Positions 45,191 through 54,375 of a DNA stretch of 55,256 nt are shown piece by piece. Position 1 is the stretch's first letter, and every line of letters begins with the position of its first letter. The stretch comes from Leptolyngbyaceae cyanobacterium SM1_4_3 (lineage in GTDB: Bacteria; Cyanobacteriota; Cyanobacteriia; Elainellales; Elainellaceae). Location: positions 1 to 55,256 of the forward strand of contig JAAUTN010000009.1 in the NCBI GenBank assembly GCA_012031415.1, written 5' to 3'. The position numbers were made by a program, and so were the translations under genes. The notes under the pieces were generated by a model that saw only the letters and a list, made by a program, of their open reading frames with translations, ran no database searches and was not told the origin of the DNA.

Positions 45191-45395
45191 GGAGCCTTAG
45201 CTGCTTCCCTGTCCAGATAGCAGCGGCGACGAGGGAAATACACTTTTCAGTGTAAAATATCATGGAGTAGAGTAATCTGGGAAAAAAAGTTTGTAGCATT
45301 TACTCTATTCTGACAAAGACTTTCCTATGTTTGATTGGCAAGCTTTTGTCCTGTAATAGAAATTTGTTACACGTCCCAATCTAATCGTTTGAGCA

Positions 45396-46517
45396 ATGCA
45401 AAGTCAATCTCCAGATGCAACTCCTTTACGGGTAGTTATTGTCAACGTCGGTGCTGTTTTGGCATTGATTGCCTTGTTTTATGGAGTGAAGCGATCGCAT
45501 CTCATCCGGCTCCAAAAAGACCTGAAACAGTTTGCGGTAGAGCGAAACTATGAAGAATGTATTGCTACAGCACAGATTATCGTATCTCAGACAGTCTTGA
45601 ACACAGAGCTTGAACAGATTTATCAACAGTGTCAGGCTGGGGCAACCTGGCAAAATGTTCAAACCCAAGTTCTGTCAGGGAAGTCAGGCTGGCTCTGGTC
45701 GGTAAGCATTCATCCCAATGGACGACAGTTGGTAGGCGGCACCGAAACTGGGACGGTCGAACTATGGGACTTGCAGACAGGCAAGTTAGAGCGTACCTTT
45801 TCGGGTCACTCCGATCGAGTTCTGGCAATTGCAGTGAGTCCAAATGGGCAGATCATTGCAAGTGGCAGTGGTGATGAAACAATTAAGCTGTGGAATCCAG
45901 AAGGAAAGCTGTTGCGTACCCTGACGGGGCACACTAGAGCCGTGAGAAGTCTGGTAATGAGTGCTGATGGTGAAACTCTGGTGAGTGGCGGTTGGGATAA
46001 TACAGTAAGAGTTTGGAACCTCACGACAGGGCAGCTTGTTCGCACTTTAACAGATCATGAAGCGGGCGTTTACTCAATTGCCCTTAGCCCTGATGGGCAG
46101 ACTCTCGCTAGCAGTAGTCATGATACTACAATCAAGCTGTGGAACCTTAACACAGGGCAACTGCTTCGTACCCTCAGCGGAAATTTACGGCAGGTAAGAG
46201 CGATCGCCATTAGCCCGGATGGAAAAATGCTGGCTAGCGGCGGCGGGGATATTAAACTGTGGAATATGGATACCGGAAAGCTAGTGCGTACCTTCTCTGG
46301 ACATACAGGTTTTGTGTTGGCGATCGCCTTCAACCCAGATGGTCAAACCCTTGCTAGCAGCAGCGGCGACGTTAAACTGTGGAACTTGCAAACGGGAGAG
46401 CTAATTAATACTTTCTCTGAGCATTCCGGGGATGTCAATTCAATCACCTTTAGCTCAGATGGCAAGACTTTGATCAGCGGCAGCAAAGATGAAACGATTC
46501 AAATCTCGCGTCAATAA
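45396..46517 (+). CDS. Membrane-anchored WD40 repeat protein
   Basis: A 373-residue protein. Residues about 12-31 (VVIVNVGAVLALIALFYGV) form one membrane anchor, about 35-85 a helical linker (YEECIATAQIIVSQTVLNTELEQIYQQC), then seven WD40 units (about 90-373) with repeated LWDLQTGKL, LWNPEGKL, VWNLTTGQL, LWNLNTGQL, LWNMDTGKL and LWNLQTGEL endings, forming a closed propeller. The blades are very alike, which implies recent internal duplication. The propeller would face one side of the membrane as a docking platform. It resembles the WD40 tail of the kinase at 48845, suggesting a related clientele. Confidence 0.9.
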   Translation: MQSQSPDATPLRVVIVNVGAVLALIALFYGVKRSHLIRLQKDLKQFAVERNYEECIATAQIIVSQTVLNTELEQIYQQCQAGATWQNVQTQVLSGKSGWLWSVSIHPNGRQLVGGTETGTVELWDLQTGKLERTFSGHSDRVLAIAVSPNGQIIASGSGDETIKLWNPEGKLLRTLTGHTRAVRSLVMSADGETLVSGGWDNTVRVWNLTTGQLVRTLTDHEAGVYSIALSPDGQTLASSSHDTTIKLWNLNTGQLLRTLSGNLRQVRAIAISPDGKMLASGGGDIKLWNMDTGKLVRTFSGHTGFVLAIAFNPDGQTLASSSGDVKLWNLQTGELINTFSEHSGDVNSITFSSDGKTLISGSKDETIQISRQ

Positions 46518-46533
46518 CTCATGATGTAAGATC

Positions 46534-46570
46534 TTTTAGAACGCGGAATCGAAGGTTTCGCGTTCTAAAA
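46534..46570. terminator. Bidirectional terminator hairpin
   Basis: Arms TTTTAGAACGCG/CGCGTTCTAAAA around a 13-nt loop (GAATCGAAGGTTT), between the stops of convergent genes. The loop and inner stem resemble the core of the histidine-kinase insertion (GTTGAAGGTTTCACG), so it may derive from the same element family. Confidence 0.75.
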
Positions 46571-46585
46571 AGTAATATTGATAGT

Positions 46586-48802
46586 TTAGACAGATCTGAG
46601 ATCTAAAGCTCGTTTGAGTTTCTGGAGTTTATCGCGATCGCTCTTCAACTCTTTCTGAACAATCTCGTGTTTTAGGATGCGTTTTCTAACAGGAGCCTGA
46701 TCTCTATCTGTTTCACTGGTAATGTGCATCATTTGATGCTTGGCAACTTGAAGGATTTTTTCAACTTGCTGTTCTTCAACCTCCAGTGCAAGGGTCAAAT
46801 TTTGTACCAGCTTTTCAACCAGACGATTTTTAGCCAGTGCTTGATAGTAGCTGCGTAGATTATTCCTAATCTTTTCCGCTTCCTTTTCTCGCTCTAGATC
46901 TCTATCTTCTCGATATAGGCGAATCAGAAACCTGAACAGAAAATAGAGAGCTATAACTAGCACAACAGATGAAATGTAAGGAGAAGCCTTAAATGCATTC
47001 ACAACGGGTGCTGAAATGTGCTGCATAATTTGCCGCCTGCCTGCAATTCCTAATACGCTAAAGAAGCTAAACATGAAGATGAATTGCATCCATTGACTTC
47101 TAATTTTCTTGAGCATATAAGCTATAGGAGACGCTTCTTGATAACGGCTTTCACTCAAAGGCATAGCAAAGGCTTCCTCAAAAATGGACTGGTTATCGAT
47201 GGTTTGCTCAGGCTGAAAGAGTGAACGATTCAAATTAACCGAAGGAATTGAGTGAAGCGCTTCATAAGCTTTTTGTAGTAGTCCTCTTAAGCCAGTTTGA
47301 GGGCACAGACACATTTCCCACTCTTCATCAGCCCACCAGCTTAATTCAGAACGGCAAAAGTTCATCAAAGCCGTATTTGCATCAATTATTTTTTCTTCGA
47401 CGGTTTCTGGTTTGAGTGGCTTGCGTTTAGCTCCTTTAGATTCAACGACTTCAATAGTAGAAAACCGTAGCTGAATATATTTTCGCCCCCGCTGTTTAAC
47501 CACATGAGGCGTTAGCTGGTCTACAAATCGTCGAATCTTATAAGAAATGCTATTTTCGAGATAATCGTCCAGTAGATCAACTTTTGACTGCTTTAATTTG
47601 TCTTTAGCCCGTTTGAAAAATACTCCTTTATCATCTTGAATTTGCCTCAGAACTGCATCAGCTTTTTCTTTGCTTTGGTTTTCTCTTGACTGTTGTAGTC
47701 GTGCCTGATCTCGCTGGTTTTCTCTTACTAATTTCTTTTCATCCCAATCAAGTAACTGTTCAAGCAAATTCAACTGAGCTAAAACCTGCGTGGTCAGTCG
47801 TCTAGCAAGAATATCTTCTGGTTTGCGCTTAACCAGTGACTCCAACGTTTTGAAGAGTTTATCTGACTCTTGTTGAAGTGTCGCGTTGTATTGGTCTGTT
47901 GATGTATTGGTCTGAGAATTACGTAGTGGCAGCCAAAAGACATTGGAGGAAGAAATAGACGGGTGCCAGGCATTCAAACTAGACCAGGACAATTTGGTAG
48001 TTTCAGCAGATTGACTGGGTGGATCTGATAGATCTGCTATGACTAAAAGATTAGCAAAGCCCGTTTTGCTAATCTTTTCAAGCAATTGTCGTTCAACCTC
48101 AGTTAAAGACGCATGAGGGTTTATCACCCAGCATAGAACGTCACATTCCGTAGTCAGGGTATCCACTCGCTCACCATCAGAAGCAACAATGGGGTGGTAC
48201 TCAAAGATTAGCTCTGGACTGGTTTCGGTGGGTGTAGGAGCGCCGAGAGTGATGCGATCGCCCTCCATTAAAACCTGACAGCCCTGCACCTGCTGTTCAT
48301 TAACATAGGTGCCATTTCTACTCAAGTCGCAAATTTGCCAACTTGTATAGGTTTGGTGAGAATCAGCTTCACAGGGCTGTATGTTGGCATGATATCCAGA
48401 AACCAGTACATACGAATCAGGAATTGGGATCTGGCACTCCGGGTGCCGTCCGATCGCTAGCTTTTCGGTGGTAAGGGGATAGCGCTGTGACGGGGCATTC
48501 GTTTGCAGAACGAATGCTGCTGTGGGTTCTGGCTGGGCTAGCTGCATGCTCGTCAGGGGTGTAACTTGAAACTGATAAGCTGCCGACAGGTTACAAGTCC
48601 TCAAAAGGTTATACAGCGCTGTTGCTAAGTTTGAATTGTGGCTCACAATTTGCAGCGTTAATTTCCCTGCTTGGAGAGAGAGTACACTTTTTTCTAACGT
48701 TTGAGCGATCGCCTCAAAGGTTTCATGCTGCTGGCTTCTAACAGCAACAAACTGCTGAATTTCCTGAATATTTTTGACCAGTTTTTCAGATTTAACTGAC
48801 AT
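46586..48802 (-). CDS. FHA-domain membrane protein resembling a dynamin with an eroded GTPase site
   Basis: A 738-residue protein. The FHA domain (about residues 120-210) has LAIGRHPECQIPIPDSYVLVSGYHANI (Arg-His-Ser-type phosphothreonine pocket residues) and DLSRNGTYVNEQQV. N-terminal LSLQAGKLTLQIVSHNSNLATALYNLL sits where a dynamin P-loop strand would be, but GxxxxGK(S/T) is absent. After the FHA, CDVLCWVINPHASLTEVERQLLEKISKTGFANLLVIADLSDP reads like the switch II to G4 part of a dynamin GTPase. A long basic coiled coil (about 320-430), two membrane helices (about 555-575 and 600-622) and a C-terminal helical tail follow. It lies 42 nt downstream of the Ser/Thr kinase gene, so it probably reads that kinase's phosphothreonines. 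The dynamin link is inference. Confidence 0.8.
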   Translation of the reverse strand: MSVKSEKLVKNIQEIQQFVAVRSQQHETFEAIAQTLEKSVLSLQAGKLTLQIVSHNSNLATALYNLLRTCNLSAAYQFQVTPLTSMQLAQPEPTAAFVLQTNAPSQRYPLTTEKLAIGRHPECQIPIPDSYVLVSGYHANIQPCEADSHQTYTSWQICDLSRNGTYVNEQQVQGCQVLMEGDRITLGAPTPTETSPELIFEYHPIVASDGERVDTLTTECDVLCWVINPHASLTEVERQLLEKISKTGFANLLVIADLSDPPSQSAETTKLSWSSLNAWHPSISSSNVFWLPLRNSQTNTSTDQYNATLQQESDKLFKTLESLVKRKPEDILARRLTTQVLAQLNLLEQLLDWDEKKLVRENQRDQARLQQSRENQSKEKADAVLRQIQDDKGVFFKRAKDKLKQSKVDLLDDYLENSISYKIRRFVDQLTPHVVKQRGRKYIQLRFSTIEVVESKGAKRKPLKPETVEEKIIDANTALMNFCRSELSWWADEEWEMCLCPQTGLRGLLQKAYEALHSIPSVNLNRSLFQPEQTIDNQSIFEEAFAMPLSESRYQEASPIAYMLKKIRSQWMQFIFMFSFFSVLGIAGRRQIMQHISAPVVNAFKASPYISSVVLVIALYFLFRFLIRLYREDRDLEREKEAEKIRNNLRSYYQALAKNRLVEKLVQNLTLALEVEEQQVEKILQVAKHQMMHITSETDRDQAPVRKRILKHEIVQKELKSDRDKLQKLKRALDLRSV

Positions 48803-48844
48803 AACTCTTGTCCCATGAGTAACTAACAGGAGTAACTAAATTGA

Positions 48845-51103
48845 TTAAGAACGCGAATCGAGGTGAGACATTTGCCAAAGTTTGATCGTTCTGTCCCAGC
48901 TTCCACTGGCTAGCGTCTGCCCATCGGGGCTAACCGCTACGGAGTAAACTTTACTGGTGTGTCCTCTGAAGGTGTGAAGTAACTCACCCGTATATAAGTT
49001 CCAGAGCTTTACCGTATTGTCTGCACTGCCGCTAACGAGCGTTCGGCTATCGGGACTGACGGCGATCGCGTGAACTTCATTGAAATGTCCAGTGAGGGTA
49101 TTGATTAATTCGCCACTGTGTAAATTCCAAACTTTAACGGTGTGGTCTGCACTGCCGCTGGCTAGCGTGGCTCCATTAGGGCTGATCGCGACGGCATGAA
49201 CCTCTGCGGAGTGTCCTTTCAACTGATGCAGAAGTTCTCCTGTCGGTAAGCTCCAAACCTTTACGGTATTATCTGTGCTGCCGCCAACCAGCAGCCAGCC
49301 GTCTGAACTGATGTCTAGTGAGGAAATCGGGGCTGTATGTCCTGTGAGGTCGTTTAACAGTTCGCCCGTTTGTAAGTTCCAAATTTTAATCGTGTTGTCT
49401 TCGCTGCTGCTCACTAAGGTTTGTCCATCTGGACTCATGGCAATCGCTGAAATTGTCCAGGTGTGACCTCTTAGCGTGTGTAGCAGTTCTCCAGTTTCAA
49501 GATTCCATACTTTAATGGTGTTGCCCATACTGCTGCTAGCCAAGAGTTGCCCATCAGCACTGGTGGCGATCGCTGGACTTTCTCCCGATCCGTCTGTCAA
49601 AGTTTGAATCGGTTGTTCTAAGACAACATCCCAAACTTTGATGGTTTTGTCTGTACTGGCGCTGGTAAGGGTTTCTCCATCTGCGTTGAAGGCGATCGCC
49701 GTAACCATTGAAGAGTGACCTGTAAGCGTTGAAATCAATCGTTCATCTCGCTGTTCACTAAACTCAGTAAATTGTGAGTTACGAGAAGAGTCTGAACCCG
49801 CCAGAAACCCAACAAAAATAGTTGTCCCAATTAGCATCAGCCCAATTCCAGCAAGTCGAGATATCATTTTGGGCTTGAGCAACCCCTTAAGGTCACACAA
49901 TCGCTGATAAATTTTGACTTGCGGTGTTTGATCAGGTTCCAATGGGCGAGTGGATGTCAGCAGTTGTTCGGTTTCTCGCTGCCGTCGATTCGTTTTGGAT
50001 GTTTCGTCAGATGGAAACAGATCCGGTAGAGGTCGCGAAACAGAAGGTTCTGCCTGGGGGGTAGTAGGTTTTACCTGAGTTGGGGTATAGCTAGAAGCAT
50101 CTGCTGACGGCAGCGCAGGAGCAGGGGAAGTAATCTTTGGTGTAGACACAGTATGGGCTAGAGCAGCATGATCAAGTTGCTCTAAATCGTGTATGACTGC
50201 TGCTGCGGTTTGGTAGCGGTCTTTCCAACTGTAGCGGGTCATAGTAGTCAGGATGGCTGCTAGTTCAGGGCTAACTTGTGTTTGCTGGGTCCAAAGTACT
50301 TCGGTAACACGCAGGTTTTCTTCAAAGCTACGAGGGTGAAGCCCTGTCAATGCCTGAATGCAAATCATGCCCAGAGCATAGATATCACTATTGAGGCAAG
50401 GTCTACCCCGAATTTGCTCTATTGGGGTGTATCCTGCACTGTTAATTGCAACCGTCACATCACTTTGTTGAGATACGATATCTCCCGTAGATGATTTCCC
50501 CAGTGCAGTTTGAATCTGTTTGACTGCGCCAAAGTCAATCAAGACGAGCCGATTATCGAGTTGGCGACGGATGATGTTTTCTGGCTTAATATCTCGGTGA
50601 ATGATGCCATGATCATGTACGAACGCCAAAATGCTCAAAACTTCCTTGAGAAGCTGAATGACTTGGGACTCAGACCAGCGATCGCCCTTCTCCTGATCTG
50701 ATGTAGCAGATTCAAAAGAAGCATCCCTAGCCGCTAATTCCAGGCTGAGTGGATGTCCTTCAATAAACTCCTGCACCAAGTAGAACTCTCGATCTTTCTC
50801 AAAGTGTGCCAGCAGTCGCGGAATCTGATCATGATGTCCCAGTTTTTCTAGCGTTTCTGCCTCGTTGCTAAATAAACGTCTGATATCATTCAAACTATCA
50901 AGCTCGGCTATTGCCAATGATTTGAGACGTTTGACCACACATTTAGGATGACCAGGGCGGCGAGTGTCCTGAGCGATGTAAGTTTCTCCAAAGCCGCCAC
51001 TGCCGAGTTTGTCAATCACCTGATATCGTCCGTCTAACAGTTCGTTGAGTGCAGACGACTGTACTGATGGTAGACCTTCGGAAGTATCAAGACTGGTAGG
51101 CAT
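48845..51103 (-). CDS. Ser/Thr protein kinase with transmembrane helix and WD40 propeller
   Basis: A Hanks-type kinase of about 752 aa. Kinase domain (about 18-300): GSGGFGETYIA glycine loop, VVKRL (catalytic Lys), IIHRDIKPENII catalytic loop, LIDFGAVKQ (DFG), ADGxxPIEQxRG-like activation segment (YTPIEQIRGRP). A Pro/Thr-rich linker follows, then one membrane helix (about 410-432, GIGLMLIGTTIFVGFLAG) and seven WD40 units (about 450-752), each near 40 residues and ending (V/I)KVWNL-like. I start at ATG 51103 (GGGGAA upstream), not the TTG at 51172. The kinase is cytoplasmic and the propeller lies across the membrane. It precedes the FHA gene on the same strand and diverges from the coiled-coil cluster. 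Confidence 0.95.
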   Translation of the reverse strand: MPTSLDTSEGLPSVQSSALNELLDGRYQVIDKLGSGGFGETYIAQDTRRPGHPKCVVKRLKSLAIAELDSLNDIRRLFSNEAETLEKLGHHDQIPRLLAHFEKDREFYLVQEFIEGHPLSLELAARDASFESATSDQEKGDRWSESQVIQLLKEVLSILAFVHDHGIIHRDIKPENIIRRQLDNRLVLIDFGAVKQIQTALGKSSTGDIVSQQSDVTVAINSAGYTPIEQIRGRPCLNSDIYALGMICIQALTGLHPRSFEENLRVTEVLWTQQTQVSPELAAILTTMTRYSWKDRYQTAAAVIHDLEQLDHAALAHTVSTPKITSPAPALPSADASSYTPTQVKPTTPQAEPSVSRPLPDLFPSDETSKTNRRQRETEQLLTSTRPLEPDQTPQVKIYQRLCDLKGLLKPKMISRLAGIGLMLIGTTIFVGFLAGSDSSRNSQFTEFSEQRDERLISTLTGHSSMVTAIAFNADGETLTSASTDKTIKVWDVVLEQPIQTLTDGSGESPAIATSADGQLLASSSMGNTIKVWNLETGELLHTLRGHTWTISAIAMSPDGQTLVSSSEDNTIKIWNLQTGELLNDLTGHTAPISSLDISSDGWLLVGGSTDNTVKVWSLPTGELLHQLKGHSAEVHAVAISPNGATLASGSADHTVKVWNLHSGELINTLTGHFNEVHAIAVSPDSRTLVSGSADNTVKLWNLYTGELLHTFRGHTSKVYSVAVSPDGQTLASGSWDRTIKLWQMSHLDSRS

Positions 51104-51195
51104 AAAATAATATTCCCCATACAGTTCTCTATTTACTTCTCGGTTGAGAACACTGTGTTTTATGCAAACCAAACAGTAATTTGCAAAGACTGTTC

Positions 51196-51228
51196 AGATC
51201 TGCGACTTCTCAGAGAAGTCGCAGATCT
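51196..51228. repeat. 33-bp perfect palindrome, copy 3 of 3
   Basis: Same arms as 5090-5122, spacer CAG. It lies in the divergent intergenic region between the Ser/Thr kinase (minus) and the small membrane protein (plus), so it is within either promoter region. Confidence 0.9.
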
Positions 51229-51416
51229 TAGACTCTAAGCCTCACAAATTAAATATGTAGTTTTGTAATGTTTTGCAGAATCCTGGTGTTTGGGTGACTG
51301 AGAAGCTAATAGAAGGTTGGGCGATCGCCTTTCAACATTCCATCCTTCGTTTTATAAAACTTGCTTCAGAAGAAGTTAGGGAAGTGTTGAGCTAGGAGCT
51401 TTGTAGGAGATGAGTT

Positions 51417-51713
51417 ATGAAATCTTCTCTCGTTTTGACCGCAGTAACAGTCGTATTTTTCCAACTCTTTTGGTTAATTCCATTTCTGTCAGGAGTTTGG
51501 GGACTCTGGTATGGGTGGCGAATGATGTCTGACCCAAGCTTTGCTCATACAGAGGCGGATATGTGGCTGCGTTCCCAGGAAATTGCTGAAGTCTCAACAA
51601 CTCATTGGAATAAGCCACGATTTGTCGATGCACTGTGTCATATCACAGTCGGACCCGTAGGAGTCGCAATGGGAATGTGGCTATTCCTGCAACAGATCGG
51701 TTGGAAAAAGTGA
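51417..51713 (+). CDS. Small membrane protein, 98 aa
   Basis: Hydrophobic segments at about residues 5-33 (VVFFQLFWLIPFLSGVWGLWY) and 73-92 (ITVGPVGVAMGMWLFLQQI) flank a soluble part with HTEADMWLRSQEIAEVSTTHWNKPRF. I recognise no family. TAGGAG lies 7 nt before the ATG. It is followed after 28 nt by the first coiled-coil gene, which it probably shares a transcript with. It may anchor the coiled-coil proteins to a membrane; this is inference from order only. Confidence 0.7.
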   Translation: MKSSLVLTAVTVVFFQLFWLIPFLSGVWGLWYGWRMMSDPSFAHTEADMWLRSQEIAEVSTTHWNKPRFVDALCHITVGPVGVAMGMWLFLQQIGWKK

Positions 51714-51741
51714 TTCGTTTACAGAAATACAAGAGGCTGCT

Positions 51742-52635
51742 ATGTCAGATATCACCGACTTAATTGATCAGAACATTGAGAAAATGAGGGAACTTTCGCA
51801 GGAGGGCGATCGCGCCCTTGAGGAAGTGAATGAACTGGAAGAGTTAATCGACACGCTGAGCGAAAACTTAGCATCTAAAGAACAGGAGACACTCTCCGGT
51901 TTTGAAACGCTCAGTCAACGCCTGGAAACGCTAGAACAACAGTTGTCAACTGAAATTCAAATGGCAAAAGATAGCCTCAGCCCGATTCAAGAAGCCGCTC
52001 AGGGAATTGAAACTCAACTCACTGGATTTGCTGAAATGATTCGCGGTCAGCTTAGTGAACTGCAAAGCAGCGCTGAGGAAATGATGAGTGAAATCGAAGC
52101 GAAGGCGACTGAAATTCAGCAAAATTTAGATACGATGACCACTCAGGCAGAGGAATTTGGCTCTGAAGTAGACACGCTGGAAGATGAAGCGGTCGCAGAG
52201 ATTGACGGCATGAAAGAATCGGTCGTGTCCGTTCGCAGTGAGTTTACCCAAAGTCAAACCCAACTCACCGATGGGTTTACCGCTTTGATGGAACTGATTG
52301 GTGAAAAACTAGAAACCCTGCAAGCAGATTTTGAGCATTTGATTGAAACCAGTAACACTGAACTAGGTGAACTGGATGTGGCTCTGGAAACGTCTGCCAG
52401 TGATGCGTTCACAACTATCCAAGAAAAGTTCAATGAGATTGGTGAAGGAATCACTACTTCGGCCCAAGAGTTGGTAGAAGCGGTTGCAGCAGTCGGGGAA
52501 GAGGCAGTGACGGATTGTGAAGAAATGAGCGATCGCTTTGGCGACATTATCGACAAATGCGGTGATGTAGTGGCGATTATTCAAGAGATGATGCCAACTC
52601 TCGAAAACGTAGAGGAAACGCTTGGGCAGGGATGA
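51742..52635 (+). CDS. Acidic coiled-coil protein 1
   Basis: A 297-residue, strongly acidic (Glu/Asp-rich, few Lys) all-helical protein with heptad patterns over nearly its whole length (MRELSQEGDRALEEVNELEELIDTL...). No signal peptide, no membrane segment, no recognised domain. The C-terminal part has DAFTTIQEKFNEIGEGITTSAQELVEAVAAVGEEAVTDCEEMSDRFGDIIDKCGDVV, with two Cys and less charge, likely a packing helix pair. It shares composition and layout with the 52816 and 54858 proteins. AAGAGG precedes the ATG. Function unknown. Confidence 0.85.
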   Translation: MSDITDLIDQNIEKMRELSQEGDRALEEVNELEELIDTLSENLASKEQETLSGFETLSQRLETLEQQLSTEIQMAKDSLSPIQEAAQGIETQLTGFAEMIRGQLSELQSSAEEMMSEIEAKATEIQQNLDTMTTQAEEFGSEVDTLEDEAVAEIDGMKESVVSVRSEFTQSQTQLTDGFTALMELIGEKLETLQADFEHLIETSNTELGELDVALETSASDAFTTIQEKFNEIGEGITTSAQELVEAVAAVGEEAVTDCEEMSDRFGDIIDKCGDVVAIIQEMMPTLENVEETLGQG

Positions 52636-52674
52636 GGAATGAGGGATGAAGGATGAGGGATGAAACCTACCTCG

Positions 52675-52770
52675 TTCCAATGCTCTGCGTTGGAATGCCC
52701 AATGGAGGCTCTGCCTCCTCAAACTAGCGGCAGAGCCGCTTGGATAGGATTCCCAGGCGGAGCCTGGGAA
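52675..52770. repeat. Four tandem hairpins in a row
   Basis: TTCCAA...TTGGAA (52675-52695), GGAGGC-TCT-GCCTCC (52704-52718), AGCGGC-AGA-GCCGCT (52726-52740) and TTCCCAGGC-GGA-GCCTGGGAA (52750-52770). Preceded by a GGATGA(G/A) tract (52630-52662). It lies between two coiled-coil genes and may partly terminate or process their transcript. Confidence 0.85.
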
Positions 52771-52815
52771 CCAGATTAAAAAACTTTTACTCGTTGTTAA
52801 ACGGAGAAACTCATC

Positions 52816-53799
52816 ATGGCTGAAGTGGTTGAACTCAATACTAATGTTGAAGAAACTTCAGATGCGCTAGAACGATTGCTCACGACTCTGGAGCAGGCGT
52901 GTGGAGACTTTCGAGAGCTAGCGACGGAACTGGAGACTGAGACGGAAGAATTGCGTCAAGGCGATGAACTGGACAGTCAGCTAGAAGCGCTGGAGCAAAG
53001 TTTATCTGATGCAGATAGTCAACTGGAAACAGCAGAAACAGAACTCACGTCCGCTTTAGATGAGTTGGAAGGGGCGATCGCCGACATCTCCACCGAACTC
53101 GAAGAAGCAAACAGCACCATCACCGAGATGCAAGGAGAATTTGGAGAACTCACTACTGCAATCACTGAATTTGAGACAGAACTGACCGAAGCTCAACAGG
53201 CACTAGGCACGCTTGAAGGGGCAGTGACCCAGCTTGAAGATGGCTTAACAGAAGCAATTCAAACCACCCAGGAAGCCTTTGAAACCCTGGAGCAAACCAT
53301 CACTGAAACCGAAGCCCAGGTAGATACTTTCTCTGAAATTGAAACTGATATTGATGAACTCGTCAGTGAACTGCAAGGCGCTCATCGAGAGACAATTGAA
53401 ACTAACTTTGACGAACTCAGTGAGGAGTTAAGAAGCACTCATTCTGAGGCAATCACCACTGCCAGTGATGATTGTGAAACCAGGCTCACAGAGCTATTTG
53501 AAACCTTTAGCACCGACGTGAGTGAAACCGTTGACCAGTACGAACAAGATGTCACCGAGGTAATTTCAGGACTTGCGGACGAGTGTGAAAACACTCATAA
53601 GGCAGCAGTCGGTGAAGCAGTGGAAGAAGTCACAGGTGGAGCCGTTGAAGAAATTGAAGGTGAAGCGGAAGAAACCAAAGGCGAAATGGAAGAAGCCCTA
53701 TCTGTAATGAGTGAACTTGACCCACTGACTCAAGAAGTCGTTACCGCTGCAAATGTGATGGTTGCTGCTAACACAATGGTCGAAGAAATGCTGGCTTAA
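52816..53799 (+). CDS. Acidic coiled-coil protein 2
   Basis: A 327-residue, extremely acidic helical protein with long heptad runs (LERLLTTLEQACGDFRELATELETETEEL..., then ELTSALDELEGAIADISTELEEA). The last 50 residues, GAVEEIEGEAEETKGEMEEALSVMSELDPLTQEVVTAANVMVAANTMVEEMLA, end in an Ala/Val/Met-rich helix that could contact a membrane or partner. GGAGAA precedes the ATG. It follows protein 1 by 180 nt with the four-hairpin repeat between. No domain recognised; it could be an elongated spacer, filament or scaffold. Confidence 0.85.
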   Translation: MAEVVELNTNVEETSDALERLLTTLEQACGDFRELATELETETEELRQGDELDSQLEALEQSLSDADSQLETAETELTSALDELEGAIADISTELEEANSTITEMQGEFGELTTAITEFETELTEAQQALGTLEGAVTQLEDGLTEAIQTTQEAFETLEQTITETEAQVDTFSEIETDIDELVSELQGAHRETIETNFDELSEELRSTHSEAITTASDDCETRLTELFETFSTDVSETVDQYEQDVTEVISGLADECENTHKAAVGEAVEEVTGGAVEEIEGEAEETKGEMEEALSVMSELDPLTQEVVTAANVMVAANTMVEEMLA

Positions 53800-53815
53800 G
53801 TACATCAAGTTATAG

Positions 53816-53893
53816 GGTGTATTAGGCAAAGCTGTAACATACCACCCTAGAAGGCTTGGGTGCGTTACGCTACCGCTAACACATCCGCACCGA
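53816..53893. repeat. Intergenic repeat with inverted segments
   Basis: AGGGTGTATTAGGCAAAGC and GGTGCGTTACGCTACCGC resemble the common cyanobacterial GTAGGGTGTGTTAGCG...CGTAACGCACC element, also seen in part at about 3218-3255. It lies between coiled-coil protein 2 and the glycine-zipper gene. Confidence 0.5.
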
Positions 53894-53934
53894 ATGCAAA
53901 ACCAACGAAGCAAAAACACAAGTACATAAGGGGA

Positions 53935-54375
53935 ATGAAAACTGTGAGCGTACAAAATTTAATTAGCCGCATCGAAACAGCTAGAAGTAATCTTCAAGGA
54001 GCAAAAACTCAGTTGTTTAGTTCAAGGGCAATAAATCCTGCAAACATCACTAGCCTTCAAAATCCAGGAACTACGGAACCTTGTACTCCAGAACCTAAAC
54101 CAGGTAGGGGAGAAGCAATACTGAAGGGGGCTTTGGCCGGTGCAGGGACAGGGGCTGTGGTTGGTGTAGGGGCTGGAGTAGCAATAGGTGTTGCTCCAGC
54201 AGCCACTGGAGTTGGTGCTGTAGCAACACCTATAACCGTCCCTCAAGGTATAGTTGCAGGTGGAATTATTGGAGCAGGTATAGGGGCTGGAGTAGGAGCA
54301 GTTGGCGGCTTACTATACTACGAGATAGATGCTATACCCGATGAGGGATGCCCTACGTTGCCACCCACACTGTAA
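53935..54375 (+). CDS. Glycine-zipper membrane protein, 146 aa
   Basis: Residues 1-55 are polar, with two short helices (VQNLISRIETARSNLQGAKTQLFSS) and a Cys/Pro stretch (CTPEPKPGRG). Residues about 57-130 form two glycine-zipper hydrophobic segments: AGAGTGAVVGVGAGVAIGV and GIVAGGIIGAGIGAGVGAVGG, a pattern that packs in membranes and can oligomerise into pores or channels. The tail (YYEIDAIPDEGCPTLPPTL) is acidic. No classical signal peptide. AAGGGG precedes the ATG closely; a GTG at 53944 is the alternative, and an in-frame start at 53860 is unlikely. It sits among the coiled-coil genes, so a membrane-inserting partner of them is a possible role. Confidence 0.75.
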   Translation: MKTVSVQNLISRIETARSNLQGAKTQLFSSRAINPANITSLQNPGTTEPCTPEPKPGRGEAILKGALAGAGTGAVVGVGAGVAIGVAPAATGVGAVATPITVPQGIVAGGIIGAGIGAGVGAVGGLLYYEIDAIPDEGCPTLPPTL

